Below are positions 18,021-27,521 of a stretch of DNA of 36,059 bases, piece after piece. Under the pieces are notes generated by a model. That model did no database searches. It was given only the letters and a program-made list of their open reading frames with translations, and was not told where the DNA came from. How positions within the stretch are numbered: position 1 is the stretch's first letter; each line of letters starts with the position of its first letter. Position numbers and translations under genes: made by a program. Location: NCBI RefSeq assembly GCF_050864855.1, contig NZ_JBOZWW010000049.1, positions 1-36,059 on the forward strand, read 5' to 3'. This DNA comes from Cardinium hertigii_C. Lineage in GTDB: Bacteria; Bacteroidota; Bacteroidia; Cytophagales; Amoebophilaceae.

Positions 18021-18659
18021 ATGGAACAACCAATAGTTGACAAAATCTTTGAAATTTTAAGCGATAAGCATCAAAACCCTACCACAGAACTTGTCTATAA
18101 AAATGATTTTACTTTATTAGTAGCCGTACTATTGTCCGCACAAGCTACCGATGTATCAGTAAATATAGCAACAAAACCTTTATTTGAACGATTTGATACA
18201 CCAGAGAAAATCGTATACCTTGGAGAAGAAAGATTAAAACAATACATACGATCGATTGGGTTATTTAACCATAAAGCCAAAAATATTATAGCACTATCTA
18301 ATCTATTGATCAACCATTATAACAGCCGTGTACCCAATCACTTTGACGCATTGGTGCAATTGCCAGGTGTAGGCAGAAAAACAGCCAATGTGGTATTAAA
18401 TTGTCTATTTAACCAGCCAACTATTGCCGTAGATACCCATGTATTTAGAGTAGCCAAAAGGATTGGACTGGCAAAGGGTATAACACCGGGAAAAGTAGAA
18501 CAAGAGTTATTAGCTGCTATAGACCAAAAATGGCGCAAACATGCCCACCATTGGCTTATACTACATGGTAGGTATATTTGCAAAGCACGCAAACCCAATT
18601 GTACCATTTGTCCCATTAAAACCTATTGTATCTACTATGAAGAAAGTTGCAAAAAATAG
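18021..18659 (+). CDS. nth: Endonuclease III, DNA glycosylase/AP lyase
   Basis: A 212-residue protein that removes oxidised pyrimidines and cleaves at abasic sites in base excision repair. The helix-hairpin-helix LPGVGRKTANVVL carries catalytic Lys120, and VDTHVFRVAKRIGL carries Asp138, the same numbering as the E. coli enzyme. Four cysteines at 187, 194, 197 and 203 (C-X6-C-X2-C-X5-C) form the iron-sulfur cluster site. The ATG start gives a normal N-terminus. A perfect TAAATTTG lies at 17937-17944 but has no matching upstream element. The gene converges on lepA with a 14-base gap. Confidence 0.96.
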   Translation: MEQPIVDKIFEILSDKHQNPTTELVYKNDFTLLVAVLLSAQATDVSVNIATKPLFERFDTPEKIVYLGEERLKQYIRSIGLFNHKAKNIIALSNLLINHYNSRVPNHFDALVQLPGVGRKTANVVLNCLFNQPTIAVDTHVFRVAKRIGLAKGITPGKVEQELLAAIDQKWRKHAHHWLILHGRYICKARKPNCTICPIKTYCIYYEESCKK

Positions 18660-18673
18660 TACTCCACTGTACT
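18651..18673 (-). terminator. Small hairpin between convergent nth and lepA
   Basis: AGTAC (18658-18662) pairs with GTACT (18669-18673) around a six-base loop. On the minus strand a T-run (18656-18651) follows one base after the stem, as in an intrinsic terminator for lepA. The stem is only 5 bp, so this is weak. Confidence 0.3.
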
Positions 18674-20473
18674 TTAATCATCCAATTTTAATACTGCCAT
18701 AAAAGCTTCTTGTGGAATTTCTACTGCACCTACTTGTTTCATTCGTTTTTTACCTTTTTTTTGTTTTTCTAGAAGTTTCCTTTTTCTTGAAATATCACCA
18801 CCATAACACTTAGCAATCACATTTTTTCGTAAAGACTTTACTGTTTCTCTAGCAATGATTTTTGTACCAATAGCTGCTTGAATACTTACTTCAAACATAT
18901 GTTTAGGAATAATTTCTTTAAGCTTTTTACACAAGACCTTACCCCGTTCATAGGCACTTGATCTATGTACAATAGCTGATAGGGCATCTACTTTTTCATT
19001 GTGCAATAGGATATCTAATTTTACCAAATCTGCGTTGGCAAACCTAGCTAATTCGTAATCTAAAGAAGCGTAGCCACGTGAAATGGTTTTAAGTTTATCA
19101 AAGAAGTCAAAGACCACTTCTGCTAGCGGTAGTTCAAAAGTAAGTTCTACCCGGTCAGTCGTTAGGTAAGTTTGATTTTTTAAAATCCCTCTTCGATCCA
19201 TACAAAGTTTTATAATGCCACCTAAAAATTCTGACTTTGTGATAATTTGAGCTTTTATAAGTGGTTCTTCAATGCGATCAATGGTATTGGGGTCAGGCAT
19301 ATCTGTAGGTGCTTCTACCTCTATTCGTTGCCCTTTTGCGTCTATGACATGAAACTGTACCGACGGAACTGTAGTGATAATGGTGATATTAAACTCTTTC
19401 TCTAGTCGTTCTTGGATAATCTCCATATGAAGCATGCCTAAGAAACCGCACCTAAACCCAAAACCTAAAGCCGCGGAGCTCTCTGTTTCCCAAATCAGTG
19501 CAGCATCATTTAATTTCAGCTTTTCCATAGCATCTCGTAATGGCTCATATTCGGTACTATCGACTGGATAGATGCCTGCAAAAACCATAGGTTTTACTGC
19601 TTCAAATCCTTTAATCATGGTTCCTATCGGACGCCCAGTTTTATCTACATGGGTAATCGTATCCCCCACTTTTACCTCACTTGCATTTTTAATGCCCGCA
19701 ATCATATAGCCTACATGGCCTGCTGCTAAAAATGGTTGGGGGATTTGTTGCAATTTTAAAATACCCACTTCCTCTACTTTATAATCTATCCCTGTACTAA
19801 TGCACTGAATTTGGTCTCCTGGCTGAATCATTCCATTAAAAATGCGAAAATAGACCTCTACACCACGAAAAGTATTGTACAGTGAATCAAAAATCATTGC
19901 TTGTAGAGGAGCTTTAGGATCTCCTTTAGGCGCAGGTATACGCGTAACTACCGCTTCGAGGAGCGCATCGATGCCTATACCCTGCTTGGCGCTAACAGAA
20001 AGAATCTCCTCTCGATCGCATCCTATAAGCTCTATGATTTGGTCTTTTACCTCTTCTGGCATTGCCCCTGGTAAATCTACCTTATTCAATACAGGAATAA
20101 TGGTAAGGTTTTGCGCAAGGGCCAGATATAGATTAGAAATCGTTTGTGCTTCAACCCCCTGTGCTGCATCAACCACTAGGAGCGCTCCCTCACATGCCGC
20201 AATAGAGCGCGAAACTTCATAGGTAAAGTCTACATGTCCTGGCGTATCAATTAAATGGAAGAGATAAGGTTCACCTTTATATGCATAAGCCATTTGGATC
20301 GCATGGCTTTTAATCGTGATACCCCGTTCACGCTCTAAATCCATATTATCCAGAACTTGATTTTTTTGATCACGTAGGCCAACCGTTTTAGTAGCTTCTA
20401 ATAAACGGTCTGCCAAGGTGCTCTTGCCATGGTCAATGTGTGCAATGATGCAAAAATTTCGAATATTTTTCAT
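18674..20473 (-). CDS. lepA: Elongation factor 4 (LepA), ribosome-associated GTPase
   Basis: A 599-residue translational GTPase of standard LepA length. It acts on the ribosome, with reported back-translocation and biogenesis roles. G1 is AHIDHGKST (residues 11-19), the switch II element is DTPGHVDF and G4 is NKVDLPGA. The order then follows the EF-G-like domains, with GFGFRCGFLGMLHMEI typical of LepA. The LepA-specific C-terminal domain ends in KCYGGDISRKRKLLEKQKKG. The start is the ATG at 20473. It diverges from rplS. Confidence 0.97.
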   Translation of the reverse strand: MKNIRNFCIIAHIDHGKSTLADRLLEATKTVGLRDQKNQVLDNMDLERERGITIKSHAIQMAYAYKGEPYLFHLIDTPGHVDFTYEVSRSIAACEGALLVVDAAQGVEAQTISNLYLALAQNLTIIPVLNKVDLPGAMPEEVKDQIIELIGCDREEILSVSAKQGIGIDALLEAVVTRIPAPKGDPKAPLQAMIFDSLYNTFRGVEVYFRIFNGMIQPGDQIQCISTGIDYKVEEVGILKLQQIPQPFLAAGHVGYMIAGIKNASEVKVGDTITHVDKTGRPIGTMIKGFEAVKPMVFAGIYPVDSTEYEPLRDAMEKLKLNDAALIWETESSAALGFGFRCGFLGMLHMEIIQERLEKEFNITIITTVPSVQFHVIDAKGQRIEVEAPTDMPDPNTIDRIEEPLIKAQIITKSEFLGGIIKLCMDRRGILKNQTYLTTDRVELTFELPLAEVVFDFFDKLKTISRGYASLDYELARFANADLVKLDILLHNEKVDALSAIVHRSSAYERGKVLCKKLKEIIPKHMFEVSIQAAIGTKIIARETVKSLRKNVIAKCYGGDISRKRKLLEKQKKGKKRMKQVGAVEIPQEAFMAVLKLDD

Positions 20474-20501
20474 TAAACTTGTTTGAGTGAAAATAAAAAG
20501 G

Positions 20502-20516
20502 CTGAATCGATTTCAG
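20502..20516. promoter_or_regulatory. Short palindrome in the lepA-rplS divergent gap
   Basis: CTGAA-TCGAT-TTCAG is a near-perfect palindrome 29 bases upstream of lepA. A second inverted pair, CCGTA/TACGG, lies at 20530-20547. These are possible operator sites, with no regulator known. Confidence 0.25.
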
Positions 20517-20574
20517 ACTTGGCCATTTACCGTATTGCAAGGTACGGAATTTAAAAAATAGTATTATCTTTGCA

Positions 20575-20582
20575 TTAATATT
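20575..20582 (+). promoter_or_regulatory. -7 element for rplS
   Basis: TATCTTTG matches TAnnTTTG exactly and lies 23 bases before the rplS ATG. No TTG is found at the expected upstream distance, where the DNA is A/T-rich instead. Confidence 0.4.
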
Positions 20583-20605
20583 TATATAATTTTAGTAACC
20601 TTATT

Positions 20606-20962
20606 ATGCATCAGTTAATAAAATACGTTGAGGCCATCTGTAATCCCCAACCCGCCCGCACATTTCCTAATTTTAAGGCTGGTGATACCATCAATGTGCA
20701 TGTAAAAATACAAGAAGGCAATAAAGTCCGTATTCAGCAATTTCAAGGTGCGGTTATTCAACGTAAAAATCCCAATACGAATGGGGAAACTTTTACCGTA
20801 CGTAAGGTATCTAAGGAAGTAGGGGTGGAACGTATTTTCCCTTTGCTTTGTCCCAATATTGAGAAAATAGAAGTAAAAAGAAAAGGTCGTGTCCGTAGGG
20901 CTAGAATTTATTATCTACGGGGCAAGCAGGGCAAAGCAGCTCGTATTAAGGAGCTTAGGTAA
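20606..20962 (+). CDS. rplS: 50S ribosomal protein L19
   Basis: A 118-residue protein of normal L19 length, located at the 30S-50S interface. The signatures are FKAGDTINVHVKIQEGNKVR, IQQFQGAVIQRK, TFTVRKVS and GVERIFPLLCPNIEKIEV, followed by the basic tail KGRVRRARIYYLRGKQGKAA. It stands alone with its own -7 element. The following 250 bases up to tRNA-Thr contain a 26-codon TTG-started frame (20988-21068), an AT-rich inverted repeat (ATAAATATATT/AATATATTTAT near 21170-21190) and nothing else recognisable. Confidence 0.97.
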   Translation: MHQLIKYVEAICNPQPARTFPNFKAGDTINVHVKIQEGNKVRIQQFQGAVIQRKNPNTNGETFTVRKVSKEVGVERIFPLLCPNIEKIEVKRKGRVRRARIYYLRGKQGKAARIKELR

Positions 20963-21212
20963 AATCATTTGTAGGATGCTTTTTGTTTGAAAAAAATCAA
21001 GGCAACGCTAAAAAAATATGAAAAACAAGCCTTTGAGCTAAAAAACTTAGTCCGGCTTATAGACTAGAAAAATAGGCTTCTGTAGGCCAGCTGTAAACCT
21101 TTTTTCTATATCGGAATTTTTTACAGAAAGTCATTTTTTGTAAGATGCTCATGTTCCTAAAATAGATAAATATATTTTAATATATTTATTATTAACTGCC
21201 CAATTTTTTGCT

Positions 21213-21285
21213 GCCTCCTTAGCTCAACTGGTAGAGCAACTGATTTGTAATCAGTAGGTTGCTGGTTCGATTCCGGCAGGGGGCA
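21213..21285 (+). tRNA. tRNA-Thr (anticodon UGU)
   Basis: A complete cloverleaf. The acceptor arms GCCTCCT and AGGGGGC pair with one G-T pair. The D arm is GCTC...GAGC. The anticodon stem CTGA/TCAG encloses the loop TTTGTAA. The T arm is TGCTGG-TTCGATT-CCGGCA. The discriminator is A and CCA is not encoded. Confidence 0.96.
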
Positions 21286-21371
21286 CTTATTTTGCTATAT
21301 ATGTTATGACGTCATAACGCTATAACTCTGGCTACCTATTGAATCTTAATTTCCATAGACGATTTTTTGTC

Positions 21372-22082
21372 ATGTCTATATCCATATGTAAGTGGTTGTA
21401 TATTCGAGCAGTATTTTTTTTAATGGGTTTTTTGGCTCCATGTAGCCAAGCAATAGCTTATACATATGATAGGGTTTTTTTCGGTGTTAGGGGAGCTATA
21501 AGTGGACTAAACTTATCTGGAGTGAAGCGATATGCTGTATCGCATGGCTATAACAATGTTGAGAAATTTTTTTGTGATTTTGACCTTGAAGGTGCACTAT
21601 ATACCGAAAAAAGAATCTGGAATCATATAGGATTAAGATTCGAATTAGGGCCTAGGTATGCCTATACTTCTTTTACAGGAGAAAAAGGTATAAATAAAAT
21701 AAAAAAATCGATCGGGCTCCATTGTTACGGTGGTCATATTTCCTGCCTAACTTATTTTTATCCGTGTGGAAGATTCGCAGATAATCGTAGCTGGAATGGC
21801 CAGATAGGTTTGAGATTCTCTACCGTAACATCAAAAAGTATGCTAGCTCACGTAGAAAATACAGAAAATGGTAAACCGTTTGATAATGCATTTATGTACT
21901 GTATTCTGGGTATTGGTTTAGAGTCTATATCTGGATTACAACTAGACTGTAGGTATTATTTTGATTGGCTCTCTATGCATGATACCGATGCTATAGTTCC
22001 GTATCGTTCTTCCTTGGACAATACCTCATCTCGTAATCGGCTACATGCTCTTTCGTTAGGCATAGGCTATCGATTTCTATAG
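21372..22082 (+). CDS. Putative outer-membrane beta-barrel protein
   Basis: 236 residues from the ATG at 21372; the frame is open from a TTG at 21339 but the ATG gives a better signal peptide. The N-terminus is a signal (WLYIRAVFFLMGFLAPCSQA) with a likely cut after AIA. The mature part has alternating hydrophobic strands (LGPRYAYTSF, GQIGLRFSTV, LQLDCRYYFDWL) and ends in LSLGIGYRFL. A final aromatic-x-Leu/Phe strand of this kind is typical of outer-membrane barrels. No specific family is recognised. It could be a porin-like or adhesin-like surface protein. It lies upstream of a secreted ankyrin gene, separated by a short hairpin. Confidence 0.65.
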   Translation: MSISICKWLYIRAVFFLMGFLAPCSQAIAYTYDRVFFGVRGAISGLNLSGVKRYAVSHGYNNVEKFFCDFDLEGALYTEKRIWNHIGLRFELGPRYAYTSFTGEKGINKIKKSIGLHCYGGHISCLTYFYPCGRFADNRSWNGQIGLRFSTVTSKSMLAHVENTENGKPFDNAFMYCILGIGLESISGLQLDCRYYFDWLSMHDTDAIVPYRSSLDNTSSRNRLHALSLGIGYRFL

Positions 22083-22114
22083 GTCGTAGAGCTGTAAAAA
22101 TTAATTTAACTAGG

Positions 22115-22130
22115 ATGAGGGGATCCTCAT
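22115..22130. promoter_or_regulatory. Hairpin between the outer-membrane protein and ankyrin genes
   Basis: ATGAGG (22115-22120) and CCTCAT (22125-22130) form a perfect 6-bp stem with a 4-base loop. There is no T-run, so a terminator is doubtful. It lies 18 bases before the ankyrin ATG. Confidence 0.3.
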
Positions 22131-22148
22131 ACATAATATATATATCAT

Positions 22149-23708
22149 ATGTCTTTAAAATTATTTTTAAGTAGTATAATATTGGGGTTGAGCATAATTC
22201 CTTCAGTCAAGGCAAACCCATCTAGTCTGCCAGTAGTGTCCGCCAAAGAATTTTGGCAGGCCATTCATGAAAGGAATCCCGCTGCATTGGAAGGTAAACA
22301 GATTCCACCTAAGTATTTCAAGCAGTGTAAAAAGAAAAACACTCCTTTAAATCAAGCCATTTTAAATGAAGATATAGCAATGGTCCGTTTGCTTATAGCA
22401 AAGGGAGCAGATGTAAACCATCCAGACAAAGAAAAAGATACCCCCTTACATGCCGCTGTCATGGCAGCTGATAAAGCGATTTTGGAGCTACTATTGAAAT
22501 GTCCTGTAGCACTTGATAGTCAGGACAAAAATAGTCGAACACCCTTACTATTAGCGATTCAAAATAACCAATATGATCTGGTCGTACAATTGGTTAAAAA
22601 AGGGGCCAATAAAGAAAAAAAAGGGATCGTAAAATATAACGAGCAATATAGCTATCGAACACCCTTAGAACTAGCGATTGCTTCTTCCCCAAATATAGCT
22701 GCTTATTTGATTGAGCAGGGTGTTAAACTAGATGAAAAAGGGGCACAAGGTAATTATCCTATTGCAGAGGCGGTTTGGCATAAAAGAGAAGTACTAGTAG
22801 ATAAAATGCTGGCACAAGGCGTTCCTCTTTTCTATCCAGAAGCAGTAGGCTTTACTGTACTACATGCGGCTGCTTGCCACGAACCAGATTATTTAAAACG
22901 TTATTTGAATCTAGCCCCTGCTGGTAAACAGAATCAACAAGACGAAGAGGGCAATACGCCTTTACATTATGCCGCAAGCGTTGCTGGCCCAGACAATATA
23001 GCTTTATTATTAGAAAAAGGTGCCAACCCATTTATTCTCAATAGGCTGGGCCAGCAGCCATTAAACTGTGTAGTCAATCATCCAAATACGACCCATCAAT
23101 TAGCCATTGCATCCCTTTTAATAGCGCAAGGTGCAGATGTCAATGCAATGGATCATCAGTTTACGCTACTAGGAAATGCTGTTCTACAAGGGAAGCTAGA
23201 ACTCATAAAATTATTACTTGAACATAAAGCAAATGTTGAACAGTTACCCACTAATCCTTTATATTTCAAGCGCTCTGTATCAGATAAATTATTTAGTCGT
23301 ACTGTAAAGGTGATCAATACCCAAACGACTCTTTTACACTTGGCTATTGTGAAAGGGCAGACCGCGATTGCGCAGTTTTTATTGGCCCATCATCCTGCTT
23401 TTGTCAATCAAAAAGATGCATTTGGTTGTACCCCTTTACATTATGCTGCCGCCTTTGATAATGTAGCCATTGCGCATGATTTATTGGCCCATGGCGCGCG
23501 TCTAGATATACGTGAGCGAACAGAAGGATATACGCCCATCCAATTTGCTAAAGAGATGAGTTTTGTAGTTAAAAATGGTGAGGAAAAAATATGCTATAGT
23601 GGCAATCGTGTTACGCGCTTATTAGAAAAGTGGCAAAAAGAGCAAAAAGCGAAAGCCAAGGCAGAAAAAATTAAACAAAAAAATGAAAAGAAAAAAGCTA
23701 AAAAATAA
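22149..23708 (+). CDS. Secreted ankyrin-repeat protein, intact
   Basis: A 519-residue protein. Residues 1-23 form a signal peptide (LKLFLSSIILGLSIIPSVKA). About eleven ankyrin units follow, roughly residues 58-470, with strong examples TPLHAAVMAADKAILELLL, TPLLLAIQNNQYDLVVQLV, TPLHYAASVAGPDNIALLL and TPLHYAAAFDNVAIAHDLL. The C-terminus is a Lys/Glu/Ala-rich helix (EKWQKEQKAKAKAEKIKQ onward), probably coiled coil. Repeats are better preserved than in the two ankyrin genes at the left. It is likely exported and binds proteins through its repeats; a host-directed role is inferred from related symbionts. It converges on the symporter gene. Confidence 0.85.
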   Translation: MSLKLFLSSIILGLSIIPSVKANPSSLPVVSAKEFWQAIHERNPAALEGKQIPPKYFKQCKKKNTPLNQAILNEDIAMVRLLIAKGADVNHPDKEKDTPLHAAVMAADKAILELLLKCPVALDSQDKNSRTPLLLAIQNNQYDLVVQLVKKGANKEKKGIVKYNEQYSYRTPLELAIASSPNIAAYLIEQGVKLDEKGAQGNYPIAEAVWHKREVLVDKMLAQGVPLFYPEAVGFTVLHAAACHEPDYLKRYLNLAPAGKQNQQDEEGNTPLHYAASVAGPDNIALLLEKGANPFILNRLGQQPLNCVVNHPNTTHQLAIASLLIAQGADVNAMDHQFTLLGNAVLQGKLELIKLLLEHKANVEQLPTNPLYFKRSVSDKLFSRTVKVINTQTTLLHLAIVKGQTAIAQFLLAHHPAFVNQKDAFGCTPLHYAAAFDNVAIAHDLLAHGARLDIRERTEGYTPIQFAKEMSFVVKNGEEKICYSGNRVTRLLEKWQKEQKAKAKAEKIKQKNEKKKAKK

Positions 23709-23731
23709 AGATTATTGCGTTTTGTAAGATA

Positions 23732-25225
23732 CTAGTACGGGTTGTTTAGCCTTATTTTTTTATGTTTTTTAAACAGGTCTATCAGGTGTCGCATTCTCTT
23801 TTGTTGATCATTTGGCCTAATCCATCCTGCATCGGCTGGTTGTTTTAGCAGATAGTGAGAAATTATCATGGCGAATCCATTGGCCAGTATGGGAGCAAAC
23901 GTAGGCAATGTACCTGCTAGAGGCCTAATCCATTTATTCCAAGATAACATAACTAATATACCTGTACTCATTCCTATCAACGCGGTACGGGAAGTGCCCC
24001 GGAAACCTAAAATAGCCAAAATAAACGGAGCAATTACTATAGATACATAAATTAGTCCACTCCATATATATATATACGTATTTGTATTTTGGTTGTACAA
24101 ATATATTATCATAGCCAATAGGCCTATAACTATTATAGTTAGTTTTGCTATCCGGATTTGATGGGTATAAAAGGTATGATTGTTTACGTTCGTTATACAT
24201 TCCATAATGTCATGGCTAAACATGATGCTGCAAGCATGCAAGCAAGAATCAGCTGTCGACATTGCCATGCCTAATATGCTAATGGTAATCCATCCTTTAA
24301 AAACAGGTGAAATATTAGCCGTCACATATGGCCAAACTTCCCTTAGTGGTAGCGTTGGATTAGCTATAAAAACAAATAGACCAATAAGGCTTACAATAAA
24401 TAGGATAAAGAGGTAAGAAAAACTAGTGTATAAAAAGACTTTTTTGGCTTGAATGGGACTAGAACACATATATATTCTATGAATGGATAAGGAGTCTAAA
24501 AGCAATAAATAGCCTAAAAAAACAAAAAATAAATATTTTTTTTTAGAAATATATAAGCTGTTCAATTGAAACTTCTCTTCATTCTGTAAAAACGATACAA
24601 TGTCTGGAATTGATTTATTTGTTTTTATGTACATAAGCTTTGCAAGGAGTAAAATAATAATCATAAAGCTTATGAACTGTAATACATTGGTAGTAGTAAT
24701 GGAACGAATACCCCCATAAGTAGCATAAGTAATGATCATTAAGGTTGTAATCGCAGTAATGATATGTGGGTTAACTGAATCAACAAACATGTTGATCCCT
24801 ATAGATATTGCTAAGATTTGTCCTACAATAATAGCAGTATACAAGCAAATACAAGATAGCGCAGTAATAGCTCTTGGATATTTTCCATATACTTTACCTA
24901 TCGTTTCTGCAATGGAAAGGTGCTGCATAAATGGGGTCATACGTAGCGTTAGTACACTGTATGTCAACCAAATCCAGCTGGAACATAAGATCAGTTTGAT
25001 GATATCCAAAAGGCCATGGTCATAGATCATTCGTACATTATGGATTACTGTTCCTCCCCCAAAACTAGTGCCCAATATTGAAGCTACTAGCATAGCTGTA
25101 GGAAACCGTTTGTTGCCCACAGCATATTCGCGAAATGTAGTGGCTGGTTTATTAGCTAGCCCTACTACCAAAGTCAATACTAAAAAGAACCCTACTATTA
25201 GGAGGGGTGTGTTAAATGATAGCAT
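23732..25225 (-). CDS. Sodium:solute symporter family (SSS/SLC5) protein
   Basis: A 497-residue protein with about 13 predicted helices, the full SSS length. It contains REYAVGNKRFPTAMLVASI, the Gly-rich TSFGGGTVI, SIAETIGKVYGKYPRAI and YATYGGIRSITTTNVLQF. MSTADSCLHACS near 322-333 holds the Ser-Thr pair of the segment that binds sodium in characterised family members. These features suggest a working sodium-coupled importer; the substrate is not predictable from the motifs. It is the complete relative of the truncated gene at 318-1073 and of the N-terminal domain of the 1118-residue fusion. The tail is short and basic, with no added domain. Confidence 0.85.
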   Translation of the reverse strand: MLSFNTPLLIVGFFLVLTLVVGLANKPATTFREYAVGNKRFPTAMLVASILGTSFGGGTVIHNVRMIYDHGLLDIIKLILCSSWIWLTYSVLTLRMTPFMQHLSIAETIGKVYGKYPRAITALSCICLYTAIIVGQILAISIGINMFVDSVNPHIITAITTLMIITYATYGGIRSITTTNVLQFISFMIIILLLAKLMYIKTNKSIPDIVSFLQNEEKFQLNSLYISKKKYLFFVFLGYLLLLDSLSIHRIYMCSSPIQAKKVFLYTSFSYLFILFIVSLIGLFVFIANPTLPLREVWPYVTANISPVFKGWITISILGMAMSTADSCLHACSIMFSHDIMECITNVNNHTFYTHQIRIAKLTIIVIGLLAMIIYLYNQNTNTYIYIWSGLIYVSIVIAPFILAILGFRGTSRTALIGMSTGILVMLSWNKWIRPLAGTLPTFAPILANGFAMIISHYLLKQPADAGWIRPNDQQKRMRHLIDLFKKHKKIRLNNPY

Positions 25226-25437
25226 ATATGACTTTATATAAGGATAAGATGTATGGAATAGACTTTATTTAGGGAATTTTTACGACACATACAAGTGGTT
25301 TGATACCTTTGCTGTATAAAGTTTAGATACTACCTTGTGCGTTAGGTAAGTTATAGAGGGATATAAGGTAAGTATTACGGCAGTTTTTGATGAAAAAAGT
25401 TTAAATTAGCGTTTGCACATTAGGATTATACAACACC

Positions 25438-26568
25438 ATGGCCTCCCTTACTTCAGCAGAAAAACACTACCGATTGGCACTTTCTTTGGTACCAGGTATA
25501 GGCGCGGCTCGGTTGAAAAAATTATTGGCCTATTTCGGTAGCGCCCAAGCAGTCTTTGCAGCTGCACATAAAGGCAACACTTTGCTGCCCTATACACTAG
25601 CTCAATCGATCACCTCAAGCAGTAGCTTGACTCAAGCAGAAAAAATCCTACAGTTGCATGCATCACAAGCCATTCAACTGCTAACCATAGAAGAGGATAC
25701 CTATCCGAAAAGATTGTTAGACTTACCAGATCGTCCTGCTATGTTGTATTACAAAGGGCAAGCCCTTTTGAATCAACAACGCGTAGTCACCATTGTTGGT
25801 ACCAGACAATTGACATCCTATGGGCAAGCTGCTATTACTAAATTTTTAGAAGAACTTCTTCCCTATCAGCCCCTTGTAGTCAGTGGTTTAGCCTATGGAG
25901 CAGATATATGGGTCCATAAGCAAGCGTTAGAGATGGGTCTGACTACTGTAGCCGTTTTGCCTACAAGTTTGGATCAAATTTATCCTACTGCACACAAGAA
26001 AATAGCCTTGGAGATGTCTGGGGGTAGTGGAGGCTTACTCACGGAGTATCCCATAGGAAGTGGACTAGGCCCCTATACTTTTGTAGCCCGCAATAGAATT
26101 TTAGCTGGTTTGGCAGATGTAACCATAGTGATTGAAGCTAAAGAAAAAAGCGGTGCATTAATTACTGCCTACTATGCCAATAATTACCATCGAGAAGTCT
26201 TTGCTTTGCCAGGTAGTATCTATTCAGCTACTGCTGCAGGATGCCATCGATTGATTAAACGCAATCAAGCACATCTTTTGACCCATATCGATGACTTGGT
26301 CTATATTATGAACTGGGAAGTAGACAAGCCATCTCAACCAGATGCTTATCTTAACCATCCGCTTACCGAATCAGAACAAACTGTTTTTGTACAAGTTCAG
26401 GAAGCCAGCCAACCCATCACCATTGATGCTTTAACCCATGCTACGGACTTGCCACCTGGGACCTTACAAGCCGCATTATTGTCCTTAGAATTACAAGGAT
26501 TATTATGTGCCTTACCAGGTAAGCGTTTTACAATAGCTCCTATCTATAGCCACAACCGTAAAGTATGA
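25438..26568 (+). CDS. dprA: DNA-processing protein DprA (Smf)
   Basis: A 376-residue protein of normal length. DprA binds incoming single-stranded DNA and loads RecA during natural transformation. The N-terminus has a helix-hairpin-helix-like LVPGIGAARLKKLLAYF. The Rossmann core contains VTIVGTRQLTSYGQAA, VSGLAYGADIWVHKQALE, ARNRILAGLADVTIVIEAK and SGALITAYYA. The C-terminal winged-helix part begins near residue 300. The gene is intact, which is notable in a reduced genome, though no other competence genes are visible here. trhO and fabD follow at 69- and 77-base gaps on the same strand. Confidence 0.94.
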   Translation: MASLTSAEKHYRLALSLVPGIGAARLKKLLAYFGSAQAVFAAAHKGNTLLPYTLAQSITSSSSLTQAEKILQLHASQAIQLLTIEEDTYPKRLLDLPDRPAMLYYKGQALLNQQRVVTIVGTRQLTSYGQAAITKFLEELLPYQPLVVSGLAYGADIWVHKQALEMGLTTVAVLPTSLDQIYPTAHKKIALEMSGGSGGLLTEYPIGSGLGPYTFVARNRILAGLADVTIVIEAKEKSGALITAYYANNYHREVFALPGSIYSATAAGCHRLIKRNQAHLLTHIDDLVYIMNWEVDKPSQPDAYLNHPLTESEQTVFVQVQEASQPITIDALTHATDLPPGTLQAALLSLELQGLLCALPGKRFTIAPIYSHNRKV

Positions 26569-26637
26569 TTTATGTAAAGAATTTAGCTAAATTTGAGGTG
26601 GCTAAAATAGCCTGCATAGATCAACTTCATTCAATAT

Positions 26638-27444
26638 ATGTTTAAAGTAGCAACTTTATATAAATTTATACCCCTAAGTGACCTAATTGCACTACAGCAG
26701 CAGCTTCAATCGATATGCAAAGCGCTAACAGGGACATTGTTGATTGCCCCAGAAGGGATCAATGGTACCATTGCTGGTTTACCTGGTCCGTTGGATCAGG
26801 CCTTGGCTCGTCTAACGGCTATGCCATCATTTAGTGACTTGTGGTATCAATATTCTGAAGCCAGTACTAGACCATTTCGCCGCTTAAAGATTAGGATTAA
26901 AAAAGAAATTATCACTATGCACCAATCAGAAGGCCCATTTATGGCACTACGTGGCCGCCATGTCTTAGCCAAAGACTGGAATCAGACTTTAGAACAGACA
27001 GCCCTTGTTATTGACGTGCGCAACGATTACGAATATCGATTGGGAAGTTTTTCTGGTGCCTTAAACCCCCATACCACCTATTTTAGTCAATTTCCTACTT
27101 TTGTTGACGAAAATTTAATGGCCTATAAGGAGCAACCTATTGCGATGTTTTGTACAGGAGGCATCAGATGTGAAAAGGCATCTGCTTATATGTTGGCCCA
27201 TGGGTTCAAAGAAGTGTATCAACTCAGTGGTGGCATTCTACAATATTTGGCCCATACCCAAGCAGATCAATCCAAATGGAAAGGCGAATGTTTTGTTTTT
27301 GACGAGCGCATATCGTTACGCCATGGGTTAAAAAAAGGAAGTTGTCTACTTTGCTATGGTTGTCGTATGCCTTTAACCCCAGCAGATCTAGATGTAGATT
27401 ACCAACCTGGCGTACGGTGTAAATTTTGTTTAAAAAGTAAATAA
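26638..27444 (+). CDS. trhO: tRNA uridine(34) hydroxylase TrhO (rhodanese family, YceA-like)
   Basis: A 268-residue protein. TrhO makes 5-hydroxyuridine at the wobble position of certain tRNAs using oxygen. The N-terminal part is the family's ferredoxin-like domain (LLIAPEGINGTIAG), followed by RPFRRLKIRIKKEI. The rhodanese domain holds VIDVRNDYEYRLGSF and the active loop CTGGIRCEKA with Cys172. The C-terminal cysteines (CLLCYGCRMPL and RCKFC) are also typical. It is intact and lies between dprA and fabD. Confidence 0.92.
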   Translation: MFKVATLYKFIPLSDLIALQQQLQSICKALTGTLLIAPEGINGTIAGLPGPLDQALARLTAMPSFSDLWYQYSEASTRPFRRLKIRIKKEIITMHQSEGPFMALRGRHVLAKDWNQTLEQTALVIDVRNDYEYRLGSFSGALNPHTTYFSQFPTFVDENLMAYKEQPIAMFCTGGIRCEKASAYMLAHGFKEVYQLSGGILQYLAHTQADQSKWKGECFVFDERISLRHGLKKGSCLLCYGCRMPLTPADLDVDYQPGVRCKFCLKSK

Positions 27445-27521
27445 CATAGGGCTATGCATAAAGAAATGTATCTTTTTAGGATAAACCTTTTAAGCAGTAC
27501 TTTAAAGTTACATATATACAA

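Noticed and set aside
20988..21068. 26-codon basic frame after rplS (starts TTG, reads KKIKATLKKYEKQAFELKNL)
   Set aside because: Too short, no homology recognised, and it lies in A-rich DNA where such a composition arises by chance.
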